Of a stretch of 64,000 bases of DNA, positions 9,598-17,931 are shown in pieces. Both the position numbers and the translations under genes were made by a program. A model generated the notes under the pieces. The model saw nothing but the letters and a program-made list of their open reading frames with translations. It searched no databases and had not been told where the DNA came from. This DNA is from Microbacterium proteolyticum. Lineage in GTDB: Bacteria; Actinomycetota; Actinomycetes; Actinomycetales; Microbacteriaceae. Position 1 is the first letter of the stretch. Each line of letters opens with the position of its first letter. The DNA is taken from NCBI RefSeq assembly GCF_030818075.1, contig NZ_JAUSZZ010000001.1, forward strand, positions 3,038,001-3,102,000, written 5' to 3'.

Positions 9598-10572
9598 TCA
9601 GTACCAGTTCACGGCCTGCGAGTGACCCCACGCGCTGCACGGGGTGCCGTAGCCGCGGGAGATGTAGTCCAGACCCCACGCGATCTGCGTCGCGGCGTTG
9701 GTCTGCCAGTCGTCGCCGAAGCTCGCCATCTTGCTCCCGGGCAGAGCCTGCGGGATGCCGGTGGCCCCACCGTCGCTGTTGTAGGCCTGATAGTTCCAGC
9801 CGGACTCCTTGGTCCACAGCGACGACAGGCACGAGAACTGCTCGCTCCCCCAGCCGTACTTCTCGCTCATGAGTTGCGCGGCGTAGGCCTTGGCCCCCTC
9901 GGGAGTGTTCACGCGGGCCAGGGCGGCGGCGGCATCCGCCTGACGCTGCGCCTCCGCAGCCGCGGCGGCCTCGGCCTGACGCTGTGCCTCGGCCGCGGCA
10001 TCCGCTGCCGCCTTCTCGGCCTTCGCCTGGTCGAGGCTGGCCTGCACCTCGTCGACGCGGGTCGTCAGCCGCTCCACCTCGCTCTGCGCGTTCTGACTGA
10101 GCGCGGGGACGAGGAGCACCGGCAGCAGATCGGTCGAGTCGAGGCGCTTCACCGCGTCCTGGAGGGCTGCGGTGTCGATCGAGGCATCCCCGACCGAGAG
10201 GGGCAGAGCGGTCACGGTGACGTCGGCGCGCACCGCCTCGGCGCGCGAGAGCGCCGATTCGGCATCGGTCCGGGCCGCCGTCGCGCCGGTCGTGACCTCG
10301 TCGAGTGTGGGCGCGCCGGCGAGGGCCGTGGCCGAGCCGGGTGCGGAGAACGAGGATGCCGAGGCGTCGGGCAGTGACAGCGGTGCGGCGACGGCGAGAC
10401 CGGTGGTGGCGACCAGACCGAACGCGAGGCCGGCGCAGGTGGCGGCCGTGACGAGCGTGCGGCGGGCGCGGTGGACGTGCTGGAGCTTCAGATCAGAACG
10501 GAGCAAAGAGAGAACTTTCGTCGTGGCGCGCTCCTCGGGATCGAGCGCGATCTCGTGTCGTCGGGTCGACAC
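9598..10572 (-). CDS. Secreted protein with C-terminal lytic-transglycosylase-like domain
   Basis: Protein of 324 aa. Residues 1-33 are cytoplasmic and basic, and 37-62 form a signal/anchor helix ending in AVAA. Residues ~90-225 are largely helical, with an Ala/Glu/Gln/Arg-rich coiled coil containing a repeated AEAQRQAEAAAA pattern (~180-215). The last ~95 residues (YAAQLMSEKYGWGSEQFSCL, WTKESGWNYQAYNSDGGATG, then DYISRGYGTPCSAW and a final HSQAVNWY) are the transglycosylase-like domain common in actinobacterial cell-wall hydrolases and aggregation factors. Glu in WTKESGW is the likely catalytic acid. It should act on peptidoglycan outside the cell. GTG start at 10572 after GGGGACTT. An MtrA-like direct repeat lies 31 bp upstream. 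Confidence 0.82.
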   Translation of the reverse strand: MSTRRHEIALDPEERATTKVLSLLRSDLKLQHVHRARRTLVTAATCAGLAFGLVATTGLAVAAPLSLPDASASSFSAPGSATALAGAPTLDEVTTGATAARTDAESALSRAEAVRADVTVTALPLSVGDASIDTAALQDAVKRLDSTDLLPVLLVPALSQNAQSEVERLTTRVDEVQASLDQAKAEKAAADAAAEAQRQAEAAAAAEAQRQADAAAALARVNTPEGAKAYAAQLMSEKYGWGSEQFSCLSSLWTKESGWNYQAYNSDGGATGIPQALPGSKMASFGDDWQTNAATQIAWGLDYISRGYGTPCSAWGHSQAVNWY

Positions 10573-10602
10573 AAGTCCCCGAGTGTGGGGGCCGGTTCTG
10601 GA

Positions 10603-10619
10603 CGTTATCTCTTCGTTAC
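10603..10619 (-). promoter_or_regulatory. MtrA-like direct repeat upstream of the cell-wall hydrolase gene
   Basis: On the minus strand the sequence reads GTAACG-AAGAG-ATAACG, two copies of (G/A)TAACG with an 11-bp period. Direct repeats of GTAAC-type hexamers are the binding pattern described for the actinobacterial response regulator MtrA, which controls peptidoglycan hydrolase genes. The match in sequence and in target type supports the assignment; binding itself is inferred. Confidence 0.55.
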
Positions 10620-10813
10620 CTGGATGCCGCGTGTGAGCGGTGCTTCTTGCGGGGCGGGGGTGGACGGCGTGCGGACGGCACGCTCGGCTGCGGGATCCGA
10701 GGCGCTGCCGACGCGTGACATCGTCTGCCTGACCGGGATTTTCTCGACGCCGGTCGCACTCTCGAGCGAAGGCTCAGGCCGCCCCAACCGGTACTTCGCC
10801 GGTGACGAGGAAC

Positions 10814-10852
10814 GGGCCGGTCCGAAGATCCTGAAAGTCTTCGGACCGGCCC
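10814..10852 (-). terminator. Strong hairpin terminator downstream of pgi
   Basis: Perfect 15-bp stem (GGGCCGGTCCGAAGA paired with its complement) with a 9-base loop, 28 bp after the pgi stop. No clear U tract, as is usual in this GC range. Confidence 0.75.
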
Positions 10853-10879
10853 GACCTCACGATGTCGGCCGCGCAGCGG

Positions 10880-12619
10880 TCAGGAACGGTGCGCGCGGTA
10901 GTAATCGAGCAGCCCGCGCGTCGAGGCGTCCTGCGCGGCGAGGGCCTCGTCATCCCCCTCGATCGCCGGCGCGATCTGCAGGGCGAGCTGCTTGCCCAGC
11001 TCGACGCCCCACTGATCGAACGAGTTGATGCCCCAGATGGTGCCCTGCGTGAAGGTGATGTGCTCGTACAGCGCGATGAGCTGACCCAGCACGGACGGCG
11101 TGAGCGACGGGGCGAAGATCGACGTCGTCGGACGGTTGCCGGGGAACGTGCGCGCGGCGACGAGCGCCCCGGTGGTTCCCTCGGCCTCGACCTCTTCGGC
11201 GGTCTTGCCGAATGCCAGCGCCTTCGTCTGCGCGAGGAAGTTCGCCAGGAACAGACCGTGCACGTCGCGTCCTTCGTCGGCCAGCGGGTAGGCCGGGTTG
11301 ACGAAAGCGATGAAGTCGGCCGGGATGAGACGCGTGCCCTGGTGGATGAGCTGGTAGAACGCGTGCTGACCGTTCGTGCCGGGCTCGCCCCAGAACACCT
11401 CACCGGTGTCGGTGGTGACGGGCGTGCCGTCCCAGCGCACCGACTTGCCGTTGGACTCCATGGTGAGCTGCTGCAGGTACGCCGCGAAACGGTGCAGCTG
11501 CTGCGCATACGGCAGCACCGCGTGCGACTGGGCACCGAGGAAGTTCGTGTACCAGACGTTGAGCAGACCCATGAGGACGGGAACGTTCTCGGTGAGAGGG
11601 GTGGATGCCACGTGCTCGTCGACCGCGTGGAATCCGGCGAGCAGGTCGCGGAACGCATCCGGGCCGAGCGTGATCGCCAGCGACAGACCGATTGCGGAGT
11701 CGACGGAGTACCGGCCGCCCACCCAGTCCCAGAAGCCGAACGCGTTGGTCGGGTCGATGCCGAACGCCTCGACCTTGTCGAGAGCAGTGGACACCGCGAC
11801 GAAGTGGTGGGCGACGGCGTCGGTGCGAGCGGCATCCGTGTCGTCGATCGCGCCCGCGGCTCCGAGCTTCTCCCACAGCCAGTCACGCGCCAGGCGGGCG
11901 TTGGTCAACGTCTCCAGGGTGGTGAACGTCTTGGACGCGACGATGAAGAGCGTGGTCTCGGGGTCGAGGTCGGCGGTCTTCTGCGCGATGTCGGCGGGAT
12001 CGATGTTCGAGACGAACCGCGCGTGGATACTCCCCACGCCCTCTCCACCCGTCGCTGACGCGCCGCGCGGAGCCTCGGGGCGCGTGGGCCCAGCGTCTGC
12101 GTAGGGAAGGAGCGCCTCGTAGACCATGACCGGCCCGAGGTCGCTGCCCCCGATGCCGATGTTGACGACGGTCTCGACCTTCTTGCCGGTCACACCGCGC
12201 CACTCGCCGGAGCGCACGCGGTCGGCGAAGGCGCTGAGGCGATCGAGCACCTCGTGCACGTCGTGGTCGACCTGCTGGCCGTCGACGACGAGAGCCGGCT
12301 CCGCACCCGCGGGCCGACGCAGCGCCGTGTGCAGCACGGCGCGATCCTCGCTGGTGTTGAGGTGGACACCGCGGAGCATGTCGGCGAAGCGCTCGCGCAC
12401 ACCCGTCTCTTCGGCGAGCGCGACGAGCGCGTCGAGCACCTCGCCGGTGACGAGGTTCTTCGACAGGTCGACGTGCAGGTCGCCGACGGTGCGGGTGAGC
12501 TCGCGGGCGCGGTCGGGATGGGCGGCGAACCAGCCGCGCAGATCCGGCTCGAACGAGTCCTTCAACTCGGCGAGGCGGGACCAGGCGGCGGTGGTGGTGG
12601 GATCGATGGGCGCAGTCAC
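10880..12619 (-). CDS. pgi: Glucose-6-phosphate isomerase
   Basis: Cytosolic glycolytic enzyme interconverting glucose 6-phosphate and fructose 6-phosphate, 579 aa from GTG 12619. The N-terminal SIS region has [18 protein letters not shown], followed by [37 protein letters not shown] and the PROSITE-type C-terminal motifs [13 protein letters not shown] and [10 protein letters not shown]. The active-site His, Glu and Lys motifs are intact. Between [10 protein letters not shown] and HARFVSNID there is an insert of about 22 residues ([20 protein letters not shown]) where most homologues have a short turn. The hairpin at 10814-10852 ends the transcript. An in-frame start further upstream (12934) would add an implausible Arg-rich leader. 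Confidence 0.95.
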   Translation of the reverse strand: MTAPIDPTTTAAWSRLAELKDSFEPDLRGWFAAHPDRARELTRTVGDLHVDLSKNLVTGEVLDALVALAEETGVRERFADMLRGVHLNTSEDRAVLHTALRRPAGAEPALVVDGQQVDHDVHEVLDRLSAFADRVRSGEWRGVTGKKVETVVNIGIGGSDLGPVMVYEALLPYADAGPTRPEAPRGASATGGEGVGSIHARFVSNIDPADIAQKTADLDPETTLFIVASKTFTTLETLTNARLARDWLWEKLGAAGAIDDTDAARTDAVAHHFVAVSTALDKVEAFGIDPTNAFGFWDWVGGRYSVDSAIGLSLAITLGPDAFRDLLAGFHAVDEHVASTPLTENVPVLMGLLNVWYTNFLGAQSHAVLPYAQQLHRFAAYLQQLTMESNGKSVRWDGTPVTTDTGEVFWGEPGTNGQHAFYQLIHQGTRLIPADFIAFVNPAYPLADEGRDVHGLFLANFLAQTKALAFGKTAEEVEAEGTTGALVAARTFPGNRPTTSIFAPSLTPSVLGQLIALYEHITFTQGTIWGINSFDQWGVELGKQLALQIAPAIEGDDEALAAQDASTRGLLDYYRAHRS

Positions 12620-12731
12620 GGAGACCACGCTAGCGATCCACGCGAGCGCGCACACGACGGATGACGCCGACGCGCGGGATCGCTCGCGCGCTCGGACTGC
12701 CGCGAGCCGCTCCGCGCCGGCAGTGGGTCGG

Positions 12732-13454
12732 TCACCCGCTGGGCACGGCGGGTCCCGGCCGTTCGGTCGTGACCGGTTCGGGCAGCGGGATCTCGCGGCG
12801 CTCGTCCCACGGCTCCGTCCACGCGAGGCGGTCGAACAGACCGTCGAGCACCATCGCGGTGAAGCCCCAGAGTGTGCGGGGGCCCCGGGCGGTGTCGAGC
12901 AGGAAAGCAGGACCACGCCAGTCCACGCCGTCACGGCGCAGCACGGTCACGCCCCGACGCGCGGGGTCGAGCAGGTCGGCCACGGGCGCGCGGAACACCT
13001 CGGCGGACTCGGCTTCATCGACGGCGCGCACGGGTGTCGGACGCGCCCACCACCCGAGCACGGGCGTCACGTCATGTCGCGAGTACGCCAACGGCACACT
13101 GTCGAGAGAGCCGAGCACGTCGACGCCGGCCGGATCGAGACCGGTTTCCTCGTGCGCCTCTCGCAAGGCCGCATCGACCGGTCCCGCATCGCCCGGGTCG
13201 ACGCGACCGCCCGGGAACGCGACCTGTCCGGGATGTGCGCGGAGCGTGCGGGCGCGCGCGAGCAGCAGCACGTCGAGATCGCTCGGTACGGAGGCCGCGC
13301 GTCGTCGGCTCGGGATGCCATCGAGCACGCCGAAGAGGATGAGGATCGCGGCGGCGCGGGCTTCGCCGGTCACCGGGAGGGCGTGGAGGTCGGCGAACGT
13401 CTCGCGGCGCGGGTGACGAAGGAGCTCTTCCAGTTGCGCGCGAGGGGAGGGCAT
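12732..13454 (-). CDS. Nudix hydrolase, CoA pyrophosphatase (NudL/UPF0035) type
   Basis: Protein of 240 aa. It has the UPF0035 signature [14 protein letters not shown] running into the Nudix box ([21 protein letters not shown]), with Asp at the position where many Nudix enzymes have Glu, as is normal for this subgroup. The family cleaves the pyrophosphate of CoA and related dinucleotides using Mg/Mn held by the REAHEE helix. The C-terminal region includes [18 protein letters not shown], also typical. ATG at 13454. Same strand as pgi, 112 bp upstream of it, without obvious coupling. Confidence 0.88.
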   Translation of the reverse strand: MPSPRAQLEELLRHPRRETFADLHALPVTGEARAAAILILFGVLDGIPSRRRAASVPSDLDVLLLARARTLRAHPGQVAFPGGRVDPGDAGPVDAALREAHEETGLDPAGVDVLGSLDSVPLAYSRHDVTPVLGWWARPTPVRAVDEAESAEVFRAPVADLLDPARRGVTVLRRDGVDWRGPAFLLDTARGPRTLWGFTAMVLDGLFDRLAWTEPWDERREIPLPEPVTTERPGPAVPSG

Positions 13455-13486
13455 GGGTCGATTACACCATCGGGCGCGTCACGCGG

Positions 13487-14428
13487 TCAGCCGTTGCACG
13501 CCCACCCGTCGCCGTCGCCGTCCAGCTTGTAGACATCAGCGCCGACGACGCGCGCGACGCCGTCGAAGTAGGACGGGCCATTTCCCTTGCCTCCCGCGCA
13601 GTCGACATCCGAGTCGATGGGGACGCACGCGTCGGCGTAGTTCTCGTCGCATCCCTCCGACACCGGCGGCTCGGCGGGGGGTGGTACGGCGGCGACGGGC
13701 GCGGGGGCATCGTAGGTGCCCACGGAGGTGACCTCCGAGACCGGCGCTCGCGTGACCGATTCGCTCACGAGCACGCGCGCCGTCTCGACGCCGTCGGTCG
13801 TCGTCACGCGGTAGACGGCCGTGGATTCGCCGTCGACCCCTGGAGTGGTGACGCGGGATTCGCCGCGGGCGATCGTCGCGTCGTCGACGGAGGCCCTTTC
13901 AAAGGGGACGGGCGTGACGACCGAGACCTGGGTGGTCGCGACGACGGCGGTCGGCGTGACCGCCTGCTCGGGGGTCGGGCTGGGACTCGCGATCGCCGAA
14001 GGCGAGACGGATGCCGAGGGTTCGGCGATCACCGGGGCCACAGACGGACGCGGAAGTGCCGCGGTCACCCCGCCCGTGGTGAGGACGATCGCCGCCGCCA
14101 CGGCGGTTGCTCCGACAGCAGCCCGACGTGAGGGGAAGCGCGCCCATGTGCGCCTCCCGGTGAAGACGTCCACCATCCCCATCACCAGGACGACGAGTGC
14201 GGCGAGGATGACGACCGGCCAGAGCAAGAAGACGACCCCCAGCGCGACGACCGCGATCACGATCCACGCCCAGATCGGGAGGCCTGCGCGCCGCTTCGAG
14301 GCGCGAAGGGGGTCGGAGCGCCGAGTGCCGTTCTCGCCAACCTGATCCGTCCACGCCGCGCCGTCCCACCACCGCCACCGTGTCGCGTCGGAAGGGTCCG
14401 GAAACCACCCAGGCTGCTGCCCGCTCAT
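13487..14428 (-). CDS. DUF2510/G5/Excalibur domain membrane-anchored surface protein
   Basis: Protein of 313 aa with a clear modular order. Residues 1-30 are a DUF2510 motif (PGWFPDPSDATRWRWWDGAAW), followed by two close membrane helices (~52-88), a third helix (~103-125), a Pro/Ser/Ala/Thr-rich linker, a G5-like domain (FERASVDDATIARGESRV ... TDGVETARVLVSES) and a C-terminal Excalibur calcium-binding motif ending DGDGDGWACNG with paired cysteines. This fits a cell-wall-facing protein; no enzymatic function is evident. Start ATG 14428 after GGGGGATATGTC. The frame stays open upstream, but a start there would put a membrane segment before DUF2510, which is not usual. Confidence 0.85.
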   Translation of the reverse strand: MSGQQPGWFPDPSDATRWRWWDGAAWTDQVGENGTRRSDPLRASKRRAGLPIWAWIVIAVVALGVVFLLWPVVILAALVVLVMGMVDVFTGRRTWARFPSRRAAVGATAVAAAIVLTTGGVTAALPRPSVAPVIAEPSASVSPSAIASPSPTPEQAVTPTAVVATTQVSVVTPVPFERASVDDATIARGESRVTTPGVDGESTAVYRVTTTDGVETARVLVSESVTRAPVSEVTSVGTYDAPAPVAAVPPPAEPPVSEGCDENYADACVPIDSDVDCAGGKGNGPSYFDGVARVVGADVYKLDGDGDGWACNG

Positions 14429-14878
14429 GACATATCCCCCACTCGCGTCGAGCCCCCTCGCCCGACGAGTCGGCTCAGTGAAACAGATTGGAACGGTGGG
14501 TGTCCACTTCGGCGGCTGTTCCGCGATTTTCCGCGCCGGGGCGGGGAGCCTTGCGGCCCCGAAGACGAGAATGACGACGGCCAGCACGACCAGGGCGCGC
14601 CGGCCGGTGGGCTTCTGACGCAGGGAGACGTCCTCGCGACTCAGGGGCGCCCGCCCGGCGCGGCGCCCGCGGCGGGGTCGTGGCGGTATCGACGCAGACG
14701 CCCCGGGCCACCGTCCGGCCGGCGGCGTCGTCGCCCGACGTGGTCGCGAGTTCGAGTGCCTTACGTCACTGCTCCGGCGCGCGAGCGATGAAGGCATGCG
14801 GGCGAGCTTGGTCCGTGCGTCAAGGTCCGGCCCCCGCGGCATCCCTGCGTGTGAAGATGAAGCGACGGAGGTGGTCCC
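14429..14878. other. 450-bp gap without a confident gene
   Basis: No reading frame here has a convincing start, ribosome site and codon pattern. On the minus strand, in frame with the DUF2510 gene, a hydrophobic run (ALVVLAVVILVFGAA) preceded by a basic stretch could be the remnant of a small membrane protein, but only CTG or similar codons are available as starts. Confidence 0.4.
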
Positions 14879-15190
14879 ATGGCGTCAGCGCTGCACGCGG
14901 TAACCCTCGTCGTGAATATGCCGATCACGAAGATCGACGCGCTCGACGTGATCGCCTTCGCGGCCGACGGCGGCATCGAAGACGCGGGGACGGCACAGCC
15001 GCGGGTGTGGCTGGCACCGCACGCCTGGGCGGAGGTCGAGATCCCGAGGTTCGCCGACCCGCCCCCGTTCGCGATCGACATCTACAGCGACGTCTCGGGC
15101 GCGATCGCGTGGGCGCAGGCCCGGCGGCTGGCGGAGGCCCTGGAACGCCTCGGCTGGACGGTCGAGCCCCCGCGCGCCGGGGTGCAGTGA
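14879..15190 (+). CDS. Hypothetical protein
   Basis: I do not recognise the family. The 103-aa product starts with ATG at 14879 behind a good GGAGGTGG site and reads as a compact soluble protein. It has a beta-rich N-terminus (LHAVTLVVNMPITKIDALDVI), a middle with the WLAPHAWAEVEIPRF segment and a C-terminal helix (GAIAWAQARRLAEALERLGW). The alternation of strands and helix suggests a small alpha/beta domain. It stands alone, convergent with the SDR gene. Codon use is like its neighbours. Confidence 0.7.
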   Translation: MASALHAVTLVVNMPITKIDALDVIAFAADGGIEDAGTAQPRVWLAPHAWAEVEIPRFADPPPFAIDIYSDVSGAIAWAQARRLAEALERLGWTVEPPRAGVQ

Positions 15191-15206
15191 GGTCACCCCG
15201 GTCGGG

Positions 15207-16031
15207 TCAGCCCTCGACTCCGGCGAGGACGGCGCTGCGCTCCCACAGCTGCTTCGCCACCACGGGGTCGTCGGCCAGGCGGTTCGTCCGCGCGGGCTTG
15301 TTGTTCGCGTAGAAGCCGCCCGGCTGCCAGTCGACGCCGGGCTTGCCGAGCGCCAGCCAGGTGAGCCGCGCCCCGCCGACGGAGGTCGAGGTCATCAGGC
15401 GCTGGGCGAGCGGCCCCCCGTACAGCCACTTCCACGGCCCGTTCGAGGTGGATCCGAAGCTGGACGCGATGACGCCCGGGTGGAACGCGACCGCCGAGAG
15501 CCCCTGGTCGCCGAAGCGGCGGTGCAGCTCCTTCGTGAACAGCACGTTGGCGAGCTTGGCGTGGCCGTACGCGGACGTCGACGAGTGCCGACGCTCCGCC
15601 TGCAGATCGTCCACGTCGAAGCCCGGGAATCGGGCCGCGGCACTGGAGGTCTGGATCACCGACGCACGCGACTCCCGCAGCCGGTCGAGCAACAGGTTCG
15701 TCAACAGGAACGGGGCGAGATGGTTGACCTGGAACGTCAGCTCCATGCCGTCGCGAGTGACGGTGCGGTCGCCGAACACCCCGCCGGCGTTGTTGGCCAG
15801 CACATCGATGCGCGGATACCTCTCCAGCAGGGATGCCGCCAGCTCCCGCACCTGCGCCAGGTCGCTGAAGTCCGCGACGAACGAATCTACGCCGAGGGCA
15901 CGCGCGACGCGGGCGGTCTTGTCGGGGTTGCGCCCGACCACCACGACCTCCTCGCCGAGCTGCGCCAGTTGCTTCGCAGACGCGGCGCCGATGCCGTCGC
16001 TGGCTCCGGTGATGACGATGGTGCGGGTCAT
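15207..16031 (-). CDS. SDR family NAD(P)-dependent oxidoreductase
   Basis: Short-chain dehydrogenase of 274 aa resembling the retinol dehydrogenase/WW-domain oxidoreductase branch. Cofactor motif TGASDGIG is at residues ~8-15, NNAGG near 86, catalytic Ser in [11 protein letters not shown], and the YGHAK (YxxxK) motif near 157. An Arg after the second strand (VVVGRNPDK) suggests NADPH preference. The substrate is unknown. ATG at 16031 follows GGAGAGGATGCC, one of several start regions here that contain the GGATGCC word. Convergent with the 14879 gene and divergent from msrB. Confidence 0.9.
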   Translation of the reverse strand: MTRTIVITGASDGIGAASAKQLAQLGEEVVVVGRNPDKTARVARALGVDSFVADFSDLAQVRELAASLLERYPRIDVLANNAGGVFGDRTVTRDGMELTFQVNHLAPFLLTNLLLDRLRESRASVIQTSSAAARFPGFDVDDLQAERRHSSTSAYGHAKLANVLFTKELHRRFGDQGLSAVAFHPGVIASSFGSTSNGPWKWLYGGPLAQRLMTSTSVGGARLTWLALGKPGVDWQPGGFYANNKPARTNRLADDPVVAKQLWERSAVLAGVEG

Positions 16032-16297
16032 GGCATCCTCTCCTTCTCAAGGGCAGCCACGCTAACCTCGGCACCTGTCCGCCCGCCGGGGCTTGCCCTC
16101 GGCTGCCCGTGCCCGTACAGCGAACCCGGTCGACGCGGCGCGTGTCCCGGCATCCCGGGCCGTCTCCGCATAGGAGGAAAAGGACGGGCGCTGCGAACTC
16201 ACAGCCCGCTCACAGTCCCGCGGGACCAAAAACGACGGCGACGACGTTCTCTTTCATGACGCCCACCACTGGACGTCAGGACGAAAGGACACGAACC

Positions 16298-16756
16298 GTG
16301 AGCACGGAGTACCGGAAGACGTCGGAGGCACTCAGCCGCCTCACCGACCGCCAGTTCGCCGTCACGCAGGACGACGCGACGGAGCCGCCGTTCCGCAACG
16401 AGTACTGGGACAACCACGAGGCAGGGATCTACGTCGACGTCGTGTCGGGCCAGCCGCTGTTCTCGTCGACCGACAAGTTCGAGAGCGGCTCCGGATGGCC
16501 GAGCTTCACCAAGCCCATCGACGACGCCGCCGTCGTCGAGAAGACGGACCGCACCCTGTGGATGACCCGCACCGAAGTGCGTTCCGCCGGCGCCGACAGT
16601 CACCTCGGCCATGTCTTCGACGACGGCCCTCGCCAGGCAGGTGGCCTGAGATACTGCATGAACTCGGCGGCTCTGCGTTTCGTGCCCGTCAGCGAGCTGG
16701 AGGCGCAGGGCTACGGCGCGTACCTCGCCCTCTTCAGCGAGACGCGCGCCTCATGA
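16298..16756 (+). CDS. msrB: Peptide-methionine (R)-S-oxide reductase
   Basis: Repairs the R-sulfoxide of methionine in oxidised proteins, 152 aa. The catalytic Cys120 lies in [13 protein letters not shown], and ESGSGWPSF and [11 protein letters not shown] are the substrate-binding motifs. The two CxxC pairs that bind structural zinc in many MsrB proteins are absent: the usual Cys positions read VDVVSG and SAGADS. So this is the zinc-free form, with no second Cys for a standard intramolecular disulfide; recycling may use a sulfenic acid and thioredoxin directly. GTG start at 16298 after AAAGGACACG. It directly precedes msrA. Confidence 0.94.
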   Translation: MSTEYRKTSEALSRLTDRQFAVTQDDATEPPFRNEYWDNHEAGIYVDVVSGQPLFSSTDKFESGSGWPSFTKPIDDAAVVEKTDRTLWMTRTEVRSAGADSHLGHVFDDGPRQAGGLRYCMNSAALRFVPVSELEAQGYGAYLALFSETRAS

Positions 16757-16794
16757 ACCTCTTCTCATTCCGCGACCGCAAAAGGAGCACCAGC

Positions 16795-17349
16795 ATGACC
16801 AGCGGACCTTCCGACACCGGCGAGATCCCCCGTCGCCCCGGCACCGAGACCGCCGTCCTCGCCGGCGGCTGCTTCTGGGGCGTCGAAGACCTCATCCGCC
16901 GCCAGCCCGGCGTGCTCGACACGCGTGTGGGCTACACCGGCGGCCAGAACGACCACGCCACGTACCGCAACCACCCCGGACACGCGGAGGCCGTCGAGAT
17001 CGTCTTCGACCCCACGCAGACGTCGTACCGCGACATCCTGGCGTTCTTCTTCCAGATCCACGACCCGTCGACCCTGAACCGTCAGGGCAACGATGTCGGC
17101 ACGAGCTACCGCTCCGCGATCTTCCCGCTCTCGCCCGAGCAGGAGAAGGTCGCCCGCGACACCATCGCCGACGTCGACGCGTCGGGCATCTGGCCCGCCA
17201 AGGCGGTCACGACGATCGAGCCCGAGGCCCCCTTCTGGGAGGCCGAACCCGAGCATCAGGACTACCTCGTGCGCATCCCGAACGGCTACACGTGCCACTT
17301 CGTGCGTCCCGGTTGGGTGCTGCCCAAGCGCGAGGAAGCGTCGGCGTAA
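16795..17349 (+). CDS. msrA: Peptide-methionine (S)-S-oxide reductase
   Basis: Reduces the S-sulfoxide of methionine, 184 aa. The catalytic Cys26 lies in [10 protein letters not shown], followed by [26 protein letters not shown] and GTSYRSAIF, all standard MsrA motifs. I chose ATG 16795 because a strong AAAGGAG lies 7-8 bases before it. The in-frame ATG at 16753 overlaps the msrB stop (ATGA) and would add 14 basic residues, so either is possible. Cotranscribed with msrB, so both sulfoxide stereoisomers are dealt with by one operon. Hairpin terminator at 17360-17389. Confidence 0.95.
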   Translation: MTSGPSDTGEIPRRPGTETAVLAGGCFWGVEDLIRRQPGVLDTRVGYTGGQNDHATYRNHPGHAEAVEIVFDPTQTSYRDILAFFFQIHDPSTLNRQGNDVGTSYRSAIFPLSPEQEKVARDTIADVDASGIWPAKAVTTIEPEAPFWEAEPEHQDYLVRIPNGYTCHFVRPGWVLPKREEASA

Positions 17350-17359
17350 GTCGAGAGCG

Positions 17360-17389
17360 AGGGCCCGGATGCCACGGCATCCGGGCCCT
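17360..17389. terminator. Bidirectional hairpin terminator between msrA and the arsC-like gene
   Basis: AGGGCCCGGATGCC pairs perfectly with GGCATCCGGGCCCT (14-bp stem, tiny loop). It sits 11 bp after msrA and 4 bp after the end of the convergent reductase gene, so it can serve both. The stem contains the GGATGCC/GGCATCC word. Confidence 0.75.
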
Positions 17390-17392
17390 TCG

Positions 17393-17791
17393 TCATGTCA
17401 ACAGGTCGTCGAGCAGGCGTGTGACGCGACCCTTGATCTCGTCGCGGATCGGGCGCACCTCATCGAGCCCCTTGCCCGCGGGGTCGGTGAGCTCCCAGTC
17501 CTCATAACGCTTGCCGGGGAAGATGGGGCACGCGTCGCCGCAGCCCATCGTGATGACCGCGTCGGACGCCTTCACGTCGTCGGTGAGCAGCAGCTGCGGC
17601 ACCTCAGCGCTGATGTCGATGCCCTCCTCGGCCATCGCGGCCACCGCCATCGGGTTGAGCGCCGCGCCGGGGGCGCTTCCGCCGGAGAGGACCGTGACAC
17701 GGTCGCCGCCGAGCGCCCGGGCGTAGCCGGCGGCCATCTGAGAGCGGCCGGCGTTGTGGACGCAGACGAAGAGGATCGTGACGGATGCCAT
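17393..17791 (-). CDS. Arsenate reductase/low-molecular-weight phosphatase family, ArsC (thioredoxin type)
   Basis: Protein of 132 aa. The P-loop C10-VHNAGR-S (CX5R) near the N-terminus is the anion-binding site, and the redox cysteines Cys84 and Cys88 lie in TMGCGDACPIFPGKRYEDW, matching the thioredoxin-coupled ArsC pattern. It should reduce arsenate to arsenite in the cytosol. No arsR, arsenite pump or other ars gene is adjacent, so its arsenic role rests on the protein alone. ATG at 17791 (MASVTILF) with AGGG upstream; an in-frame extension to 17920 is unlikely. Confidence 0.88.
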   Translation of the reverse strand: MASVTILFVCVHNAGRSQMAAGYARALGGDRVTVLSGGSAPGAALNPMAVAAMAEEGIDISAEVPQLLLTDDVKASDAVITMGCGDACPIFPGKRYEDWELTDPAGKGLDEVRPIRDEIKGRVTRLLDDLLT

Positions 17792-17931
17792 CGGAACACC
17801 CTGGCGCACTTCGGTGAACAGCAGGTGACGCCGGCGTCGGTCCGCCGCGACACTCGGCGCCGTGAGCATTCGACAGCCCCGCAACGCGCAAGCCCCACAG
17901 GCGGAGCGGCCGGGATCCATAGGCTCGCGGC

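Noticed and set aside
12620..12934. Upstream extension of pgi to 12934
   Set aside because: It overlaps the Nudix gene and encodes an Arg-rich leader not seen in Pgi.
17393..17791. An arsenic resistance operon around the ArsC-like gene
   Set aside because: No arsR, pump or chaperone gene is beside it; only the single reductase is supported.
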